A stretch of 64,000 nucleotides of DNA from Gaiellasilicea sp037720595 (lineage in GTDB: Bacteria > Actinomycetota > Thermoleophilia > Gaiellales > Gaiellaceae): the NCBI GenBank assembly GCA_037720595.1, contig JBBJLW010000005.1:87491-151490 (forward strand). Direction: 5' to 3'. The notes under the pieces were generated by a model. It did no database searches. It was not told the origin of the DNA and worked only from the letters and a program-made list of their open reading frames with translations. The translations under genes were made by a program, and so were the position numbers. Below, one piece after another: positions 8,841-17,606 of this stretch. The first letter of the stretch is position 1, and each line of letters begins with the position of its first letter.

Positions 8841-9934
8841 TCGCGCTCCGCGAGCTCACTGTGGAGGACCTTCCGCGCGTGGCTGGACTCTGGGACGTGG
8901 TTCAGCACGAAGGCTCGCGCCGGACCAACGTGCGGGAGCTGGGCCACTTCCTCGAGCAGACGTTGTTCGCGTCGCCCTGGGCCGACCCTGAGATCCCGTC
9001 GCTCGTCGCGACCGACGGCGACGAGATCGTCGGGTTTCTCGGCTCGAACGTCCGCCGAATGCGGTTCGACGGCCGGCCGGTGCGAATGGCCTGCAGCGCG
9101 CACCTGCTCGCGCATCCGCGAGTCCGCGCCCAGGCTGTCGGAGCGCGTCTCCTGCACACGTACCTCCACGGCCCGCAGGAGCTCACGATCACCGACGGGG
9201 CGAACGAGCCTGTTCGGAAGATGTGGGAGGGGCTCGGCGGCACGACCGTGCACGTGAGCTGCGTCTCGTTCGTGCAGCTCCTACGACCGTGGCAGGTCGC
9301 GACGCATCGCCTCGCGCGATCCAGGCGCTTGCGGCCAGTCGAAGCGGCGCTGCGGCCGCTCGCGCGCCTGCTCGACGCAGCCACGGATCGAATCGTCCCG
9401 CCCGAACAGGCGCCCGGTAGCGAAGCGTCGAGTGAGCCGCTGACACCCTCGATTCTGCTCGAGCAGCTTCCGGCAGTTGCCGGCGACGTTCGACTCGTGC
9501 CGGACTACGACGCCGGCTATCTCGCCTGGCTCTTCGAGGCACTCGACGATTCTGCCCGGCGGGAGCCGCTGTGGCCCGACCGAGTCGAGCGGGGGCGGCT
9601 CTGGGCGGAGCTCGTGCGGACGAGCGGCGGCGTCGCCGGTTGGTACGTCTGCCAGCTTCAACGAGGAGGCTTCTGTCGCGTTCTCCAGCTCGCCGCGCCG
9701 GAGAAGAATGCGGCGATCGTTCTCGCCCAGCTTCGGCGCGGCGCCCTGGCGAACGGCGCTGCGGGGATCTACGGCAGACTCGAGCCCCGACTCGTCGGCC
9801 CGCTCTCGGAGCAGCGGACCCTGCTCCACCTCGGTCCTGGGCGCCTGCTCGTCTCCGCGCGAGACGACGCGATCGTGGACGCGATCGTGCGCGGCAGTGC
9901 GCTGCTGACCCGCATGGACGGAGAATGGTGGTGA
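8837..9934 (+). CDS. GNAT-family transferase, proposed aminoacyl transferase from the carrier protein
   Basis: A 365-residue protein with an N-terminal GNAT-like half (LRELTVEDLPRVAGLWDVV, then LVATDGDEIVGFLGSNVR, and ARLLHTYLHGPQELTITDG) and a C-terminal half ending LTRMDGEWW. Such two-part GNATs are recurrent in exopolysaccharide loci. The GTG at 8837 is preceded by CAGGAGGC at ideal spacing and overlaps the carrier stop; the open frame upstream of it lies inside the carrier gene. Its position directly after the carrier suggests it moves the thioester-bound group to a sugar amine. That role is inferred. Confidence 0.75.
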   Translation: MIALRELTVEDLPRVAGLWDVVQHEGSRRTNVRELGHFLEQTLFASPWADPEIPSLVATDGDEIVGFLGSNVRRMRFDGRPVRMACSAHLLAHPRVRAQAVGARLLHTYLHGPQELTITDGANEPVRKMWEGLGGTTVHVSCVSFVQLLRPWQVATHRLARSRRLRPVEAALRPLARLLDAATDRIVPPEQAPGSEASSEPLTPSILLEQLPAVAGDVRLVPDYDAGYLAWLFEALDDSARREPLWPDRVERGRLWAELVRTSGGVAGWYVCQLQRGGFCRVLQLAAPEKNAAIVLAQLRRGALANGAAGIYGRLEPRLVGPLSEQRTLLHLGPGRLLVSARDDAIVDAIVRGSALLTRMDGEWW

Positions 9935-11325
9935 GCCAGACCGATCGAAGCTCGCTCGAGTCCCTGTTGCGCCCAGCGGAGCCGGTGCCGATGGTGGATG
10001 CCCCTAACGGCGACCACGGCGTAATCGTCCAAAGCGGCGGCTCCGAAACGGACTGGTTGACGAGCGGGGCCTGGCGACTCTTGGCTGCCGCGGGGATCTC
10101 CGAGGGAGCCGGCACACCGATCGCGACGTTCACCACCGGGAGCGGAAGCGCAGTAACCGCTTCCTTCGACGAGACCACGAGGCGGGTCATGGTTCCATTC
10201 AGCCTCGAGGAGGCCTACCGAAACTACATCACGGAACGGTGGGCAAGCAACAGTCAACATCGGAGGCTCTCGCCGCATCACCTCAACCTGTTTTATCGCA
10301 CGAAGGTTCTCGTCCCTCGAAACCTGCAGATCCGCGCTCGGCGCATGATCATCCGTTGGCAAGGTCATCCCGAGTTCCCCGAATGGCCGCTCGACCTTAG
10401 CGTCGCGCGCCTCCTACGCTTTTACGCCTTCTGTATTCTGCTCGCTCGGGGGAAGACTCAGGCGCCTTTCCGTTGGTTCTGGCCGAATGGACACCGTGCT
10501 GCACTCATATTGACGCACGACGTAGAAAACGACAGCGGCATACGGAACGTGCTAGCGCTCGCCGACCTCGAGGAAGGCTTCGGCCTCAGGTCTTCATTCA
10601 ACTTCGGCGCTTGGTACACGATTGATCCTGGCTTAGTCCGAGAACTCTTGGATCGAGGGTTCGAAGTGGGTGTTCACGGGCTCCGTCATGACCGATCTCT
10701 TTTTCAATCGCGTGAAGCCTTCGAGGCACAGCTTCCAGTGCTGGCGACCTTCAAGCAGCACCTCGGTGGCTCTGGCTTCCGCTCGCCCGCCACGTATCGA
10801 GTACACAACTGGCTTGCAGATTTGCCGTTCGACTATGACTGCTCGGTGCCGCATTCCGATCCGTACGAGCCTCAGCCCGGCGGTTGCTGCACGCTGTGGC
10901 CCTTCTTTATTGGGCCCCTCGTGGAACTCCCCTACACCTTGCCTCAGGATTACACGCTCTTTACTCTACTCGGACATCGAACTCCCGACCTCTGGATCGA
11001 GCAAGCCGACCGGATCGAGAAGCAGAACGGACTCATCCAGTGTGTGAGCCATCCGGATCGCGGTTATCTGGCCGATCGTGAGAAAATCGCCCATTATTCA
11101 GAGTTCCTTGCGGCAATGTCCGAGCGTTCGTCGATCTGGAAGACCCTTCCACAAGACGTGGCGAGTTGGTGGCGTCTACGTGGGAGCGACCATGAAGGCG
11201 GCTCGCACAACTCTCCACCCCCCACCGATGGCCTTATGCATCTAGGGGCAACGCCTGAGGACGTATGTTTTGAACCGACTCCTGCGACGACTGGTAGCTC
11301 GATACGTGGAAGCGATCGAACTTGA
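9931..11325 (+). CDS. NodB-like polysaccharide deacetylase
   Basis: A 464-residue protein with a C-terminal NodB homology domain: the metal/catalytic motif LTHDVEND and the histidine pair in VGVHGLRHDRSLF, with later RSPATYR and PHSDPYEP. This HDVE-type variant is common in capsule and exopolysaccharide loci. The N-terminal ~150 residues are not recognised and include MIIRWQGHPEFPEWP. No signal peptide is seen, so it probably acts on a cytoplasmic precursor. The GTG start overlaps the GNAT stop, and its stop overlaps the epimerase TTG start (TTGA). Base composition becomes visibly less GC-rich from this gene onward. Confidence 0.85.
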   Translation: MSQTDRSSLESLLRPAEPVPMVDAPNGDHGVIVQSGGSETDWLTSGAWRLLAAAGISEGAGTPIATFTTGSGSAVTASFDETTRRVMVPFSLEEAYRNYITERWASNSQHRRLSPHHLNLFYRTKVLVPRNLQIRARRMIIRWQGHPEFPEWPLDLSVARLLRFYAFCILLARGKTQAPFRWFWPNGHRAALILTHDVENDSGIRNVLALADLEEGFGLRSSFNFGAWYTIDPGLVRELLDRGFEVGVHGLRHDRSLFQSREAFEAQLPVLATFKQHLGGSGFRSPATYRVHNWLADLPFDYDCSVPHSDPYEPQPGGCCTLWPFFIGPLVELPYTLPQDYTLFTLLGHRTPDLWIEQADRIEKQNGLIQCVSHPDRGYLADREKIAHYSEFLAAMSERSSIWKTLPQDVASWWRLRGSDHEGGSHNSPPPTDGLMHLGATPEDVCFEPTPATTGSSIRGSDRT

Positions 11326-12416
11326 CCAGAATTGTCTGTTTTGTCGTCGGAGCCCGACCCAACTTTATGAAGACAGCACCTGTCTTCCATGCGCTTCGGC
11401 GGGTCGACAGTCTGGAACTGCTATTGGTTCACACGGGGCAACATTACGACTCGCAGATGTCCGATGTTCTACTCTCGGATCTCAACTTTCCAAAGCCTGA
11501 TGTTTTCCTCGGCGTTGGATCAGGAACCCACGGTGAGCAGACAGCCCGTGCGCTGCTCGGCGTCGAAGAGGTCCTGCTCCAACATCGACCAGTGTTGACC
11601 GTTGTTGCAGGCGACGTAAATTCGACCCTCGCAGCAGCATTGGCCGCGGCGAAGCTTCACATCCCGGTCGCCCATATCGAATCGGGTTTACGCAGCTTCG
11701 ACAACGAGATGCCTGAAGAGCACAATAGAAGGCTGACGGATCACCTTTCGGACATACTTCTCGCACACTCTGCAAGCGCCGTAGCGAACCTCGAGCGCGA
11801 GGGAATCGACCTCAATCGGGTACATGTGGTGGGCAACACCATGATCGACTCCTTGCTAGAGCATCTTCCGAAAGCCCTCGCCCGCGAACCATGGCGCGAC
11901 TTCGGTGTGGCGCCCGGCAAATACGCATTGGTAACGCTCCACCGCCCCGCTCTCGTCGACGACCCTAACCTACTCAGAACCACGATCGACCATCTCGAAC
12001 ATCTGTCAAAAACATTCCAGGTGCTCTTTCCGGTTCATCCGCGAACTCGCGCGCACCTTGAGACTTTAGATCTCCTCCGTAGGTTCGACGGCAAGCGGCT
12101 CATCCTCACTCAGCCGCTCTCATATTTGTCGTTTCTCGGCGTCGAAGCTCGCGCTGCACTTGTCCTTACCGATTCGGGCGGGGTTCAGGAGGAAACCTCC
12201 GCACTCGGCGTTCCGTGCTTCACTCTGCGGGAGTCAACCGAACGCCCAGTGACGACGGATCTAGGAACGAACATTCTCTTGGGCTGCCGCCCAGAACGCA
12301 TCTCCGAGATTCCCTCTTTATTGCAAACAGAGAGCTCAAGAACGGCGATTCCACTCTGGGACGGACACGCCGGAGAACGGGCGGCGGCGATCCTGCTGGG
12401 CTTTCTCGATGATTAA
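11322..12416 (+). CDS. wecB: Non-hydrolysing UDP-N-acetylglucosamine 2-epimerase
   Basis: Interconverts UDP-GlcNAc and UDP-ManNAc in the cytoplasm. Hallmarks are GARPNFMK at the N-terminus, HTGQHYD, VAGDVNSTLAAALAA, HIESGLRSFDNEMPEEHNR (catalytic Asp/Glu region), VGNTMIDSL, TLHRPALVDD and TDSGGVQEETSALG with the UDP-binding Glu. The 364 residues match the family. The TTG start overlaps the upstream stop. It indicates a ManNAc-derived residue, or a related 2-epimer, in the glycan repeat unit. Confidence 0.94.
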   Translation: MTRIVCFVVGARPNFMKTAPVFHALRRVDSLELLLVHTGQHYDSQMSDVLLSDLNFPKPDVFLGVGSGTHGEQTARALLGVEEVLLQHRPVLTVVAGDVNSTLAAALAAAKLHIPVAHIESGLRSFDNEMPEEHNRRLTDHLSDILLAHSASAVANLEREGIDLNRVHVVGNTMIDSLLEHLPKALAREPWRDFGVAPGKYALVTLHRPALVDDPNLLRTTIDHLEHLSKTFQVLFPVHPRTRAHLETLDLLRRFDGKRLILTQPLSYLSFLGVEARAALVLTDSGGVQEETSALGVPCFTLRESTERPVTTDLGTNILLGCRPERISEIPSLLQTESSRTAIPLWDGHAGERAAAILLGFLDD

Positions 12417-12572
12417 ATATCGCACCGTGCCGAAGATGAAGCTCGGCCCGCCCGAGCCGAGTATCAGTTAGTCTTCCGCCGTTCTCACTCCAACCGCCTA
12501 GCAGCCGGTCGCTACCGAGCGTGCCCGCTCGTCGGATCCAGGTCCCGTACGCTAGTTTTGTAACAACCCCTC

Positions 12573-13712
12573 GTGAGTAAAAACCCCTTAAACAACAGCC
12601 AAGCATCGGTGCCGTTCGTCGACTTGAGAACGACCCACGATCCGGTCAAGGACGCGATCGTCGCGGATATTGCTGAGCTGTTTGACACAAGCGCCTTTTC
12701 GAATGGCCCGCAGGTTGCCGAATTCGAGCGTTTGTTTGGAGCATTCTGCGGGTCTCCATACTGCGTCGGACTCGCAAGCGGGCTCGACGCTCTCAAAATT
12801 GGACTTCTTGCCGGAGGGATCGAGCCAGGCGACGAAGTCATCGTCCCCGCCAATACTTTTGCGGCGACCTTCGAAGCGGTGACGCAGGCGGGCGGTATCC
12901 CGACCGTAATTGACGTACAGGAAAGTGATTACAATCTAGATCCGCAAGCGGCGGAGTCGGCCGTCACCTCGCGGACGCGCTTCGTGCTTCCCGTCCACCT
13001 CTATGGTCAGATGGCTGATATGCGTCAGCTTTCTGCTCTCGCATCTGAGCGCTCGCTCAAGATCATCGAGGATGCGTGCCAAGCACACGGGGCCGAGCGA
13101 GACGGTCTCCGCGCCGGCGCGGTTGGCGTGGTCGGAGCCTTTAGCTTCTATCCCACAAAGAATCTCGGCGCCATCGGAGATGCTGGCGCGCTCGTCACCG
13201 ACGATGCTGAAGTCGCTGTCCATGCTCGCGCACTTCGTGAACATGGACAGACTGCGAAGTATCGATACAGCTATGAGGGTTACACCTCTCGACTAGACAC
13301 GATCCAGGCAATTGCTCTCCTTCGAAAATTACCGCTGCTCGATCGGTGCAACCACCTCCGGCGCGCCGCCGCCAGCTTCTACTCAGAACGGCTTCACAAC
13401 GTGGGCGATATCCGTCTGCCGCCCGTCGCCGAAGGCAGCACATCCGTATGGCATCTTTTCGTTATTCGAACACGCGACCCCGTAGCCCTCGCTGAGTTCC
13501 TCGCCCAACACGGAATTGCGACCGGCCGTCACTATCCTGAGCCACCGCATTTGTCGGACGCTTACAGGGGGCTCGGCTTCCGCCCCGGCGCATTTCCGAT
13601 CACCGAGGCGATATCCCGTGAGGGTCTATCTCTACCGCTATTTCCCGGCATCACGGAAGAACAACTCGAACACGTATGCGTCTCGATCAACGGCTTCTTC
13701 AGCGGTGGGTAA
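12573..13712 (+). CDS. DegT/DnrJ/EryC1/StrS-family sugar aminotransferase
   Basis: A PLP enzyme that converts a keto-sugar nucleotide into an amino sugar. Seen are PFVDLRTTHDPVKD at the N-terminus, LASGLDALKIGLLAGGIEPGDEVIVPANTF, the EDACQAHGAERDG aspartate motif, and the PLP lysine in FYPTKNLGAIGDAGALVT. The 379 residues fit the family. With a left-handed beta-helix N-acyltransferase directly downstream and overlapping, the pair resembles WbpE/WbpD or QdtB/QdtC, which build a 3-acylamino sugar. The preceding 156-bp gap holds only a weak hairpin (CTCGGC/GCCGAG). Confidence 0.92.
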   Translation: MSKNPLNNSQASVPFVDLRTTHDPVKDAIVADIAELFDTSAFSNGPQVAEFERLFGAFCGSPYCVGLASGLDALKIGLLAGGIEPGDEVIVPANTFAATFEAVTQAGGIPTVIDVQESDYNLDPQAAESAVTSRTRFVLPVHLYGQMADMRQLSALASERSLKIIEDACQAHGAERDGLRAGAVGVVGAFSFYPTKNLGAIGDAGALVTDDAEVAVHARALREHGQTAKYRYSYEGYTSRLDTIQAIALLRKLPLLDRCNHLRRAAASFYSERLHNVGDIRLPPVAEGSTSVWHLFVIRTRDPVALAEFLAQHGIATGRHYPEPPHLSDAYRGLGFRPGAFPITEAISREGLSLPLFPGITEEQLEHVCVSINGFFSGG

Positions 13713-14199
13713 CGTTCCGACAAACCAAGCGCCGTACCGGATGCTGAACAATGTGGAGTTCGGTGATCGCGTCGTCGTGGAGGCATTTACCAATCTGTAC
13801 GGCTGCTCGATCCGAGATGGCACACACATCGGCCCGTTTGTCGAGATCCAGCGCGGCGCCCAAATCGGCAAGAACTGCAAGATCCAAAGTCACACCTTCA
13901 TCTGCGAAGGGGTCGAAATCGAAGATGAGGTCTTCATCGGTCACGGCGTCATCTTCGTCAACGATAAGTTTCCCAGAGCTACTCGCGCGGATGGAGACCT
14001 TCAGACGGATGAAGATTGGCTTCTACTGTCAACGACCGTTCGCCGACGAGCCGCCATTGGCTCAGGCGCGGTCATTCTGGGAGGAGTCACGATAGGCGAG
14101 GGAGCGCTCATCGGGGCCGGCGCAGTCATTACGAAAGATGCGGCGGCAGGCGACACGATCATCGGCAACCCTGGCCGCCCGCTCCTCCCACCTACGTAG
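13705..14199 (+). CDS. Left-handed beta-helix (hexapeptide) N-acyltransferase
   Basis: A 164-residue protein made of isoleucine-patch hexapeptide repeats: IRDGTHIGPFVEIQRGAQIG, CEGVEIEDEVFIGHGV, and SGAVILGGVTIGEGALIGAGAVI. The FVNDKFPRA loop is typical of WbpD/QdtC-like sugar-nucleotide N-acetyltransferases. It probably acylates the amine made by the preceding aminotransferase. The GTG at 13705 overlaps that gene; an ATG at 13741 would give a shorter product. The 3' end overlaps the convergent membrane-protein gene by 8 bp. Confidence 0.88.
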   Translation: MGNVPTNQAPYRMLNNVEFGDRVVVEAFTNLYGCSIRDGTHIGPFVEIQRGAQIGKNCKIQSHTFICEGVEIEDEVFIGHGVIFVNDKFPRATRADGDLQTDEDWLLLSTTVRRRAAIGSGAVILGGVTIGEGALIGAGAVITKDAAAGDTIIGNPGRPLLPPT

Positions 14200-16000
14200 C
14201 TTGCATCGGGGTGTCACGCTGCTGGGTATCCGCATCGATCACTCGGACGGACCCGGTTCCCGATCGAGAGCTATCGCCGACGGTTCGACGCTTCCCTCCG
14301 AAATCGAACAGATAGAGCTCGGCCCGCGTTCCATCGGGTCCACCGGACGCGTACACGGCGATCTGGCGGCCGAGGCGATCAGCCCGCCGGAGTAGCGCCT
14401 GCTTCGCCCCGCTCGGGATCTCCGCGACAAGGATCCACACTCTCTTCTGATCCCGAAGGAGCTCTAGACCAGACTCGTCGGCCCGATCCTCTCGCCGAGC
14501 GTCTCGGCGGCCCACGACGAGATCCGGTTGGGTCGAACTGAGCGCCTGGGCCCACTGTTGTCGACCACCTCGCGTAGGAATCAGTCGCCACTGCTCGGTT
14601 AGTTTAAGATCAGCACATTCGCACTGGAGATAGTAGGAAAGAGCGTATTGCGCTGCGAAATACACGTAGAGGGCGTCACCAGTCTTGCGCTGTCGATCGA
14701 GGACCTCAAGCGTGGAAAGCATATCTTCGTTTACGCGTGGCTGAACAAGGTGGCGGACAGGAAGAAGCAATATCGGAACCATGAGGAGCACGCTAAGCCC
14801 CGGCACTAGCAACTTGACCCTTGGCCGGAGGAGTTCGTGTAGAGCGGCGAAACCTTGGCCAATGAGAAGGCACAATCCTGGGATCAAGAACACAAGCGTT
14901 CGCCCTAACAGAGGATACTGGCCTATGAGCGATGCCACACCTGCGGCGACCGCGGGCGCGACAAGGACGTAGGCGACCGCCGGAAGTCGTCTGAGTCGAT
15001 CGACTACTCCGATTAGAGCGATGCCGAGAAGCCCTAGGGTCGCAACCTCGTTTACAGCAATACCACCAAGCAGCAACTGAATCGCCGACTCACCCGACGA
15101 TGTGTCCTCCGTTCCCGCGAGGTACTGCAGTTCGGTGATCGCTTCCCAGAATGAACTCGAGTCGCCTGCTTGCGGCAGGAACGCATTCGTGCCACTCAGC
15201 GAGGTCTGAATCGACTCGAGATTCGACTGCGAGACTGCATACGCAATCGTGAAGCTGCTCATCCATACCAGGGCGACCCCGCACCACGAAGCGAGCATTG
15301 ACCATGCCTTACCCGCCCAGGACGTTGCGATCACGACAGTTACAACCGCAAAGAGAACGAAAGCAGACGGATGTGAGAGCCAAACAGCTACAGCCCCTAG
15401 TAACGCCGCTGACGCTAGCGTTCTCGCGGTCTTCAGGCGCTCCGGCCGCGACATCAGAACATACATGGCAAGGGCGACCGTAACGTCCAGCGAGTATTGC
15501 TTCGCGGTTGCTGAGTAATAGATAAGAGGGTCGGACGCCGCAAAAGCAACCAATGCAATTATCCTCCCCCGCTTGTCGACAGTCGTTATCGACAGGCGAT
15601 AGAACAGAAGCAGCGCGAGAAGTGACGCGAGAAAGGGAAGCAAGCGCAGGAGATAGCTTGTATCCGCCGGCACGGCAAGCGCGAGCTTCTCCAATTCGAG
15701 AAATCCCACCGGGGCCGCCTGATTGAAGTTGAGAGGTCCTGCGAGCTGCCAGTACGACTTGGAGAACAAGTTCAGCGCAAGAAAAGACTCGTCGAGCGAT
15801 AGCGAAACATTAGCCAGGTAATGCGCGAGGCGAAAAAGTACTCCGGTGACGACCACCATTCCGAGCAGCACTTTCTCAGGTTTGATCTTTTCGACGACTC
15901 GGGTCGACAGGCGGCCTAAGGTTGCGAGGTGTAGGTGTACCTTCGCCTCGTCGCTAGAGGCTCGAGATAGTGCGACCCCGATCCGATCGGGGTTTGGCAC
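14192..16000 (-). CDS. GT39/ArnT-like polytopic glycosyltransferase
   Basis: An integral membrane protein with roughly ten hydrophobic segments and a soluble C-terminal domain. The first loop carries SLSLDESFLALNLF, the acidic DE motif of GT-C/ArnT-like enzymes that use polyprenyl-phosphate sugars on the outer face of the membrane. Later segments include AATKQYSLDV-like and LLGRTLVFLIPGLCLLIGQG. The start is uncertain: a GTG at 16000 is used, since upstream in-frame sequence looks non-coding and overlaps the divergent Wzy gene. It is the only minus-strand gene inside this plus-strand block. It may add a side-chain sugar. Confidence 0.72.
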   Translation of the reverse strand: MPNPDRIGVALSRASSDEAKVHLHLATLGRLSTRVVEKIKPEKVLLGMVVVTGVLFRLAHYLANVSLSLDESFLALNLFSKSYWQLAGPLNFNQAAPVGFLELEKLALAVPADTSYLLRLLPFLASLLALLLFYRLSITTVDKRGRIIALVAFAASDPLIYYSATAKQYSLDVTVALAMYVLMSRPERLKTARTLASAALLGAVAVWLSHPSAFVLFAVVTVVIATSWAGKAWSMLASWCGVALVWMSSFTIAYAVSQSNLESIQTSLSGTNAFLPQAGDSSSFWEAITELQYLAGTEDTSSGESAIQLLLGGIAVNEVATLGLLGIALIGVVDRLRRLPAVAYVLVAPAVAAGVASLIGQYPLLGRTLVFLIPGLCLLIGQGFAALHELLRPRVKLLVPGLSVLLMVPILLLPVRHLVQPRVNEDMLSTLEVLDRQRKTGDALYVYFAAQYALSYYLQCECADLKLTEQWRLIPTRGGRQQWAQALSSTQPDLVVGRRDARREDRADESGLELLRDQKRVWILVAEIPSGAKQALLRRADRLGRQIAVYASGGPDGTRAELYLFDFGGKRRTVGDSSRSGTGSVRVIDADTQQRDTPMQAT

Positions 16001-16196
16001 TCTTGCTCTAGCCGTTCGGAGCCGATAGTGACTTCGTGACAAGGCACACCGCACGGTACCGCAGCATGACTCGTTCTCAACTTTCCCACGACGTCCGCGT
16101 GCCCGCGCATACGTACACTGGAACGGTGAGAGCAGCGCCACACGAGCGTCCAAGTCTGTATTCCCCTCGAGAGCGCTTCCGCCGCGCGTCTTGACG

Positions 16197-17606
16197 ATGG
16201 GATCTGTAGCGAGGATCGAGCGCCGCTCGGTCGTGCCGCGGCTGAGTCCAAAGTTTCGGGACTTTGCCATCGTCGTGTTGACGTGTCTCCTCGCCGGCGG
16301 CGCCGGTCGCCTGGTGGCCCAGGGACGGGGAGAACAGCTCTTGATGGCGGCGGCTGGACTCGCGATCGCGGTAGCCATCTTTCTTTGGCCGTCGGCCGCG
16401 CTCGCGGTATGGGTCGCCGCGCTTCTAGCTAACGGGCGTGAGCTTACCCACTTCCAGGTCGGGCCCCTTTACGTGACCGAGGTTGTCCTCGGGCTCTTCG
16501 CGTTCGCAGCGATCGCTCATCTCACCTATTCTCGACGGCGGCTTTCAGGCTTGAAGTTCAGCGTCGTTCTCATTGTGCTGCTCTGGGTACCGGCATTCGC
16601 AGGTCTAGCGCTTAGAACCAACTCCATCGACCGTGTGTCTGCTACGAACCTGGCAATGATCGTTGCTTCGGTGTTTGCGTTTGTCGCCGTGGTGCTCGGT
16701 GAAGCGACTGATGATCGCGCCCGCCTCTTCAAGGCGGTTGTACTGGGATCGCTGCTTGCATTGGTCGTCGTGTTCACCGGCTACGGGGGCGAATCAGGGG
16801 CCACTTCGACAGGGGCGATCAGAATCGCGCACGGATCGTTCGTGCAGCCGTTCGGGATCGCTGCGATAGCGATCATTACCGTTGCTCGCGAACGACTTCT
16901 GCGCAGACGCTATCTTCTCCTTCTTCCTCCCTTTCTTACCGGACTATTGCTGATGAATAGCCGATCCGCCTGGGTCGGTTTCGGGCTGGCGGTGGGCCTG
17001 TTTCTTGCCACGCGACCGACTGTAAGACCACGACTTGTCCTGGTCTCGGTAGTGGCTGCGTTAGCGGCGCTGTTCACGTTGTTCAACTACGGCTTGATAT
17101 CAGTCCCAGGGGCGACATTATCGATCGAGCGTGCGAATTCCATCACCGATACTAATGATCCGAATACTGAATACCGCCTGTCGTTCTGGTCGGCGGTTGC
17201 TAAGAGAAGTTTGACGTCGCCGCTGATCGGCGGCGGTTTCGACGCTTATCCATCCGAGATCGTCCCCCGCCACACTACGTTTGACGAAGAGAATCCCGCT
17301 CCACATAACTCGTTTGTTGCCTTGGCGTACCGGGTGGGTGCTATTCCGGCGGCGCTCGTCTTCGCCTTGCTCATCTCACTCATCTGGCGCGGGTTTGCTA
17401 TCTCGCGTCGGCATATCGACCCGGCAATGCGCGCCACGACAAGCGCACTTGCCTCGGTGGCCGTCTTCCTCTCCGTCCACGTCTTCTTCAACGTCGGTCT
17501 CGAGGTTCCGTACGCTGCAGCTCTCTTCTGGCTGACATTCGGCTTGCTTGCCGCCGCAGTGTATCGCTCGCGCGGTGGCGTCAAGACTCACCCTGCGCAG
17601 CCGTGA
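16197..17606 (+). CDS. O-antigen polymerase/ligase family membrane protein (Wzy-like)
   Basis: A 469-residue polytopic membrane protein with about eleven hydrophobic segments and a large extracytoplasmic loop near residues 295-380. It contains LLMNSRSAWVGFGLAVGLFL, SPLIGGGFDAYPSE and APHNSFVALAYRVGA, the characteristic blocks of the Wzy_C/O-antigen ligase family. It would polymerise repeat units or ligate the glycan outside the membrane. The ATG at 16197 is preferred over a TTG two codons earlier. The stop overlaps the Wzx GTG, and adjacency to a flippase supports a Wzy role. Confidence 0.88.
   Translation: MGSVARIERRSVVPRLSPKFRDFAIVVLTCLLAGGAGRLVAQGRGEQLLMAAAGLAIAVAIFLWPSAALAVWVAALLANGRELTHFQVGPLYVTEVVLGLFAFAAIAHLTYSRRRLSGLKFSVVLIVLLWVPAFAGLALRTNSIDRVSATNLAMIVASVFAFVAVVLGEATDDRARLFKAVVLGSLLALVVVFTGYGGESGATSTGAIRIAHGSFVQPFGIAAIAIITVARERLLRRRYLLLLPPFLTGLLLMNSRSAWVGFGLAVGLFLATRPTVRPRLVLVSVVAALAALFTLFNYGLISVPGATLSIERANSITDTNDPNTEYRLSFWSAVAKRSLTSPLIGGGFDAYPSEIVPRHTTFDEENPAPHNSFVALAYRVGAIPAALVFALLISLIWRGFAISRRHIDPAMRATTSALASVAVFLSVHVFFNVGLEVPYAAALFWLTFGLLAAAVYRSRGGVKTHPAQP

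Noticed and set aside
14192..16378. A 728-residue version of the GT39-like protein
   Set aside because: The N-terminal extension lacks membrane character and overlaps the start and promoter of the divergent Wzy gene.
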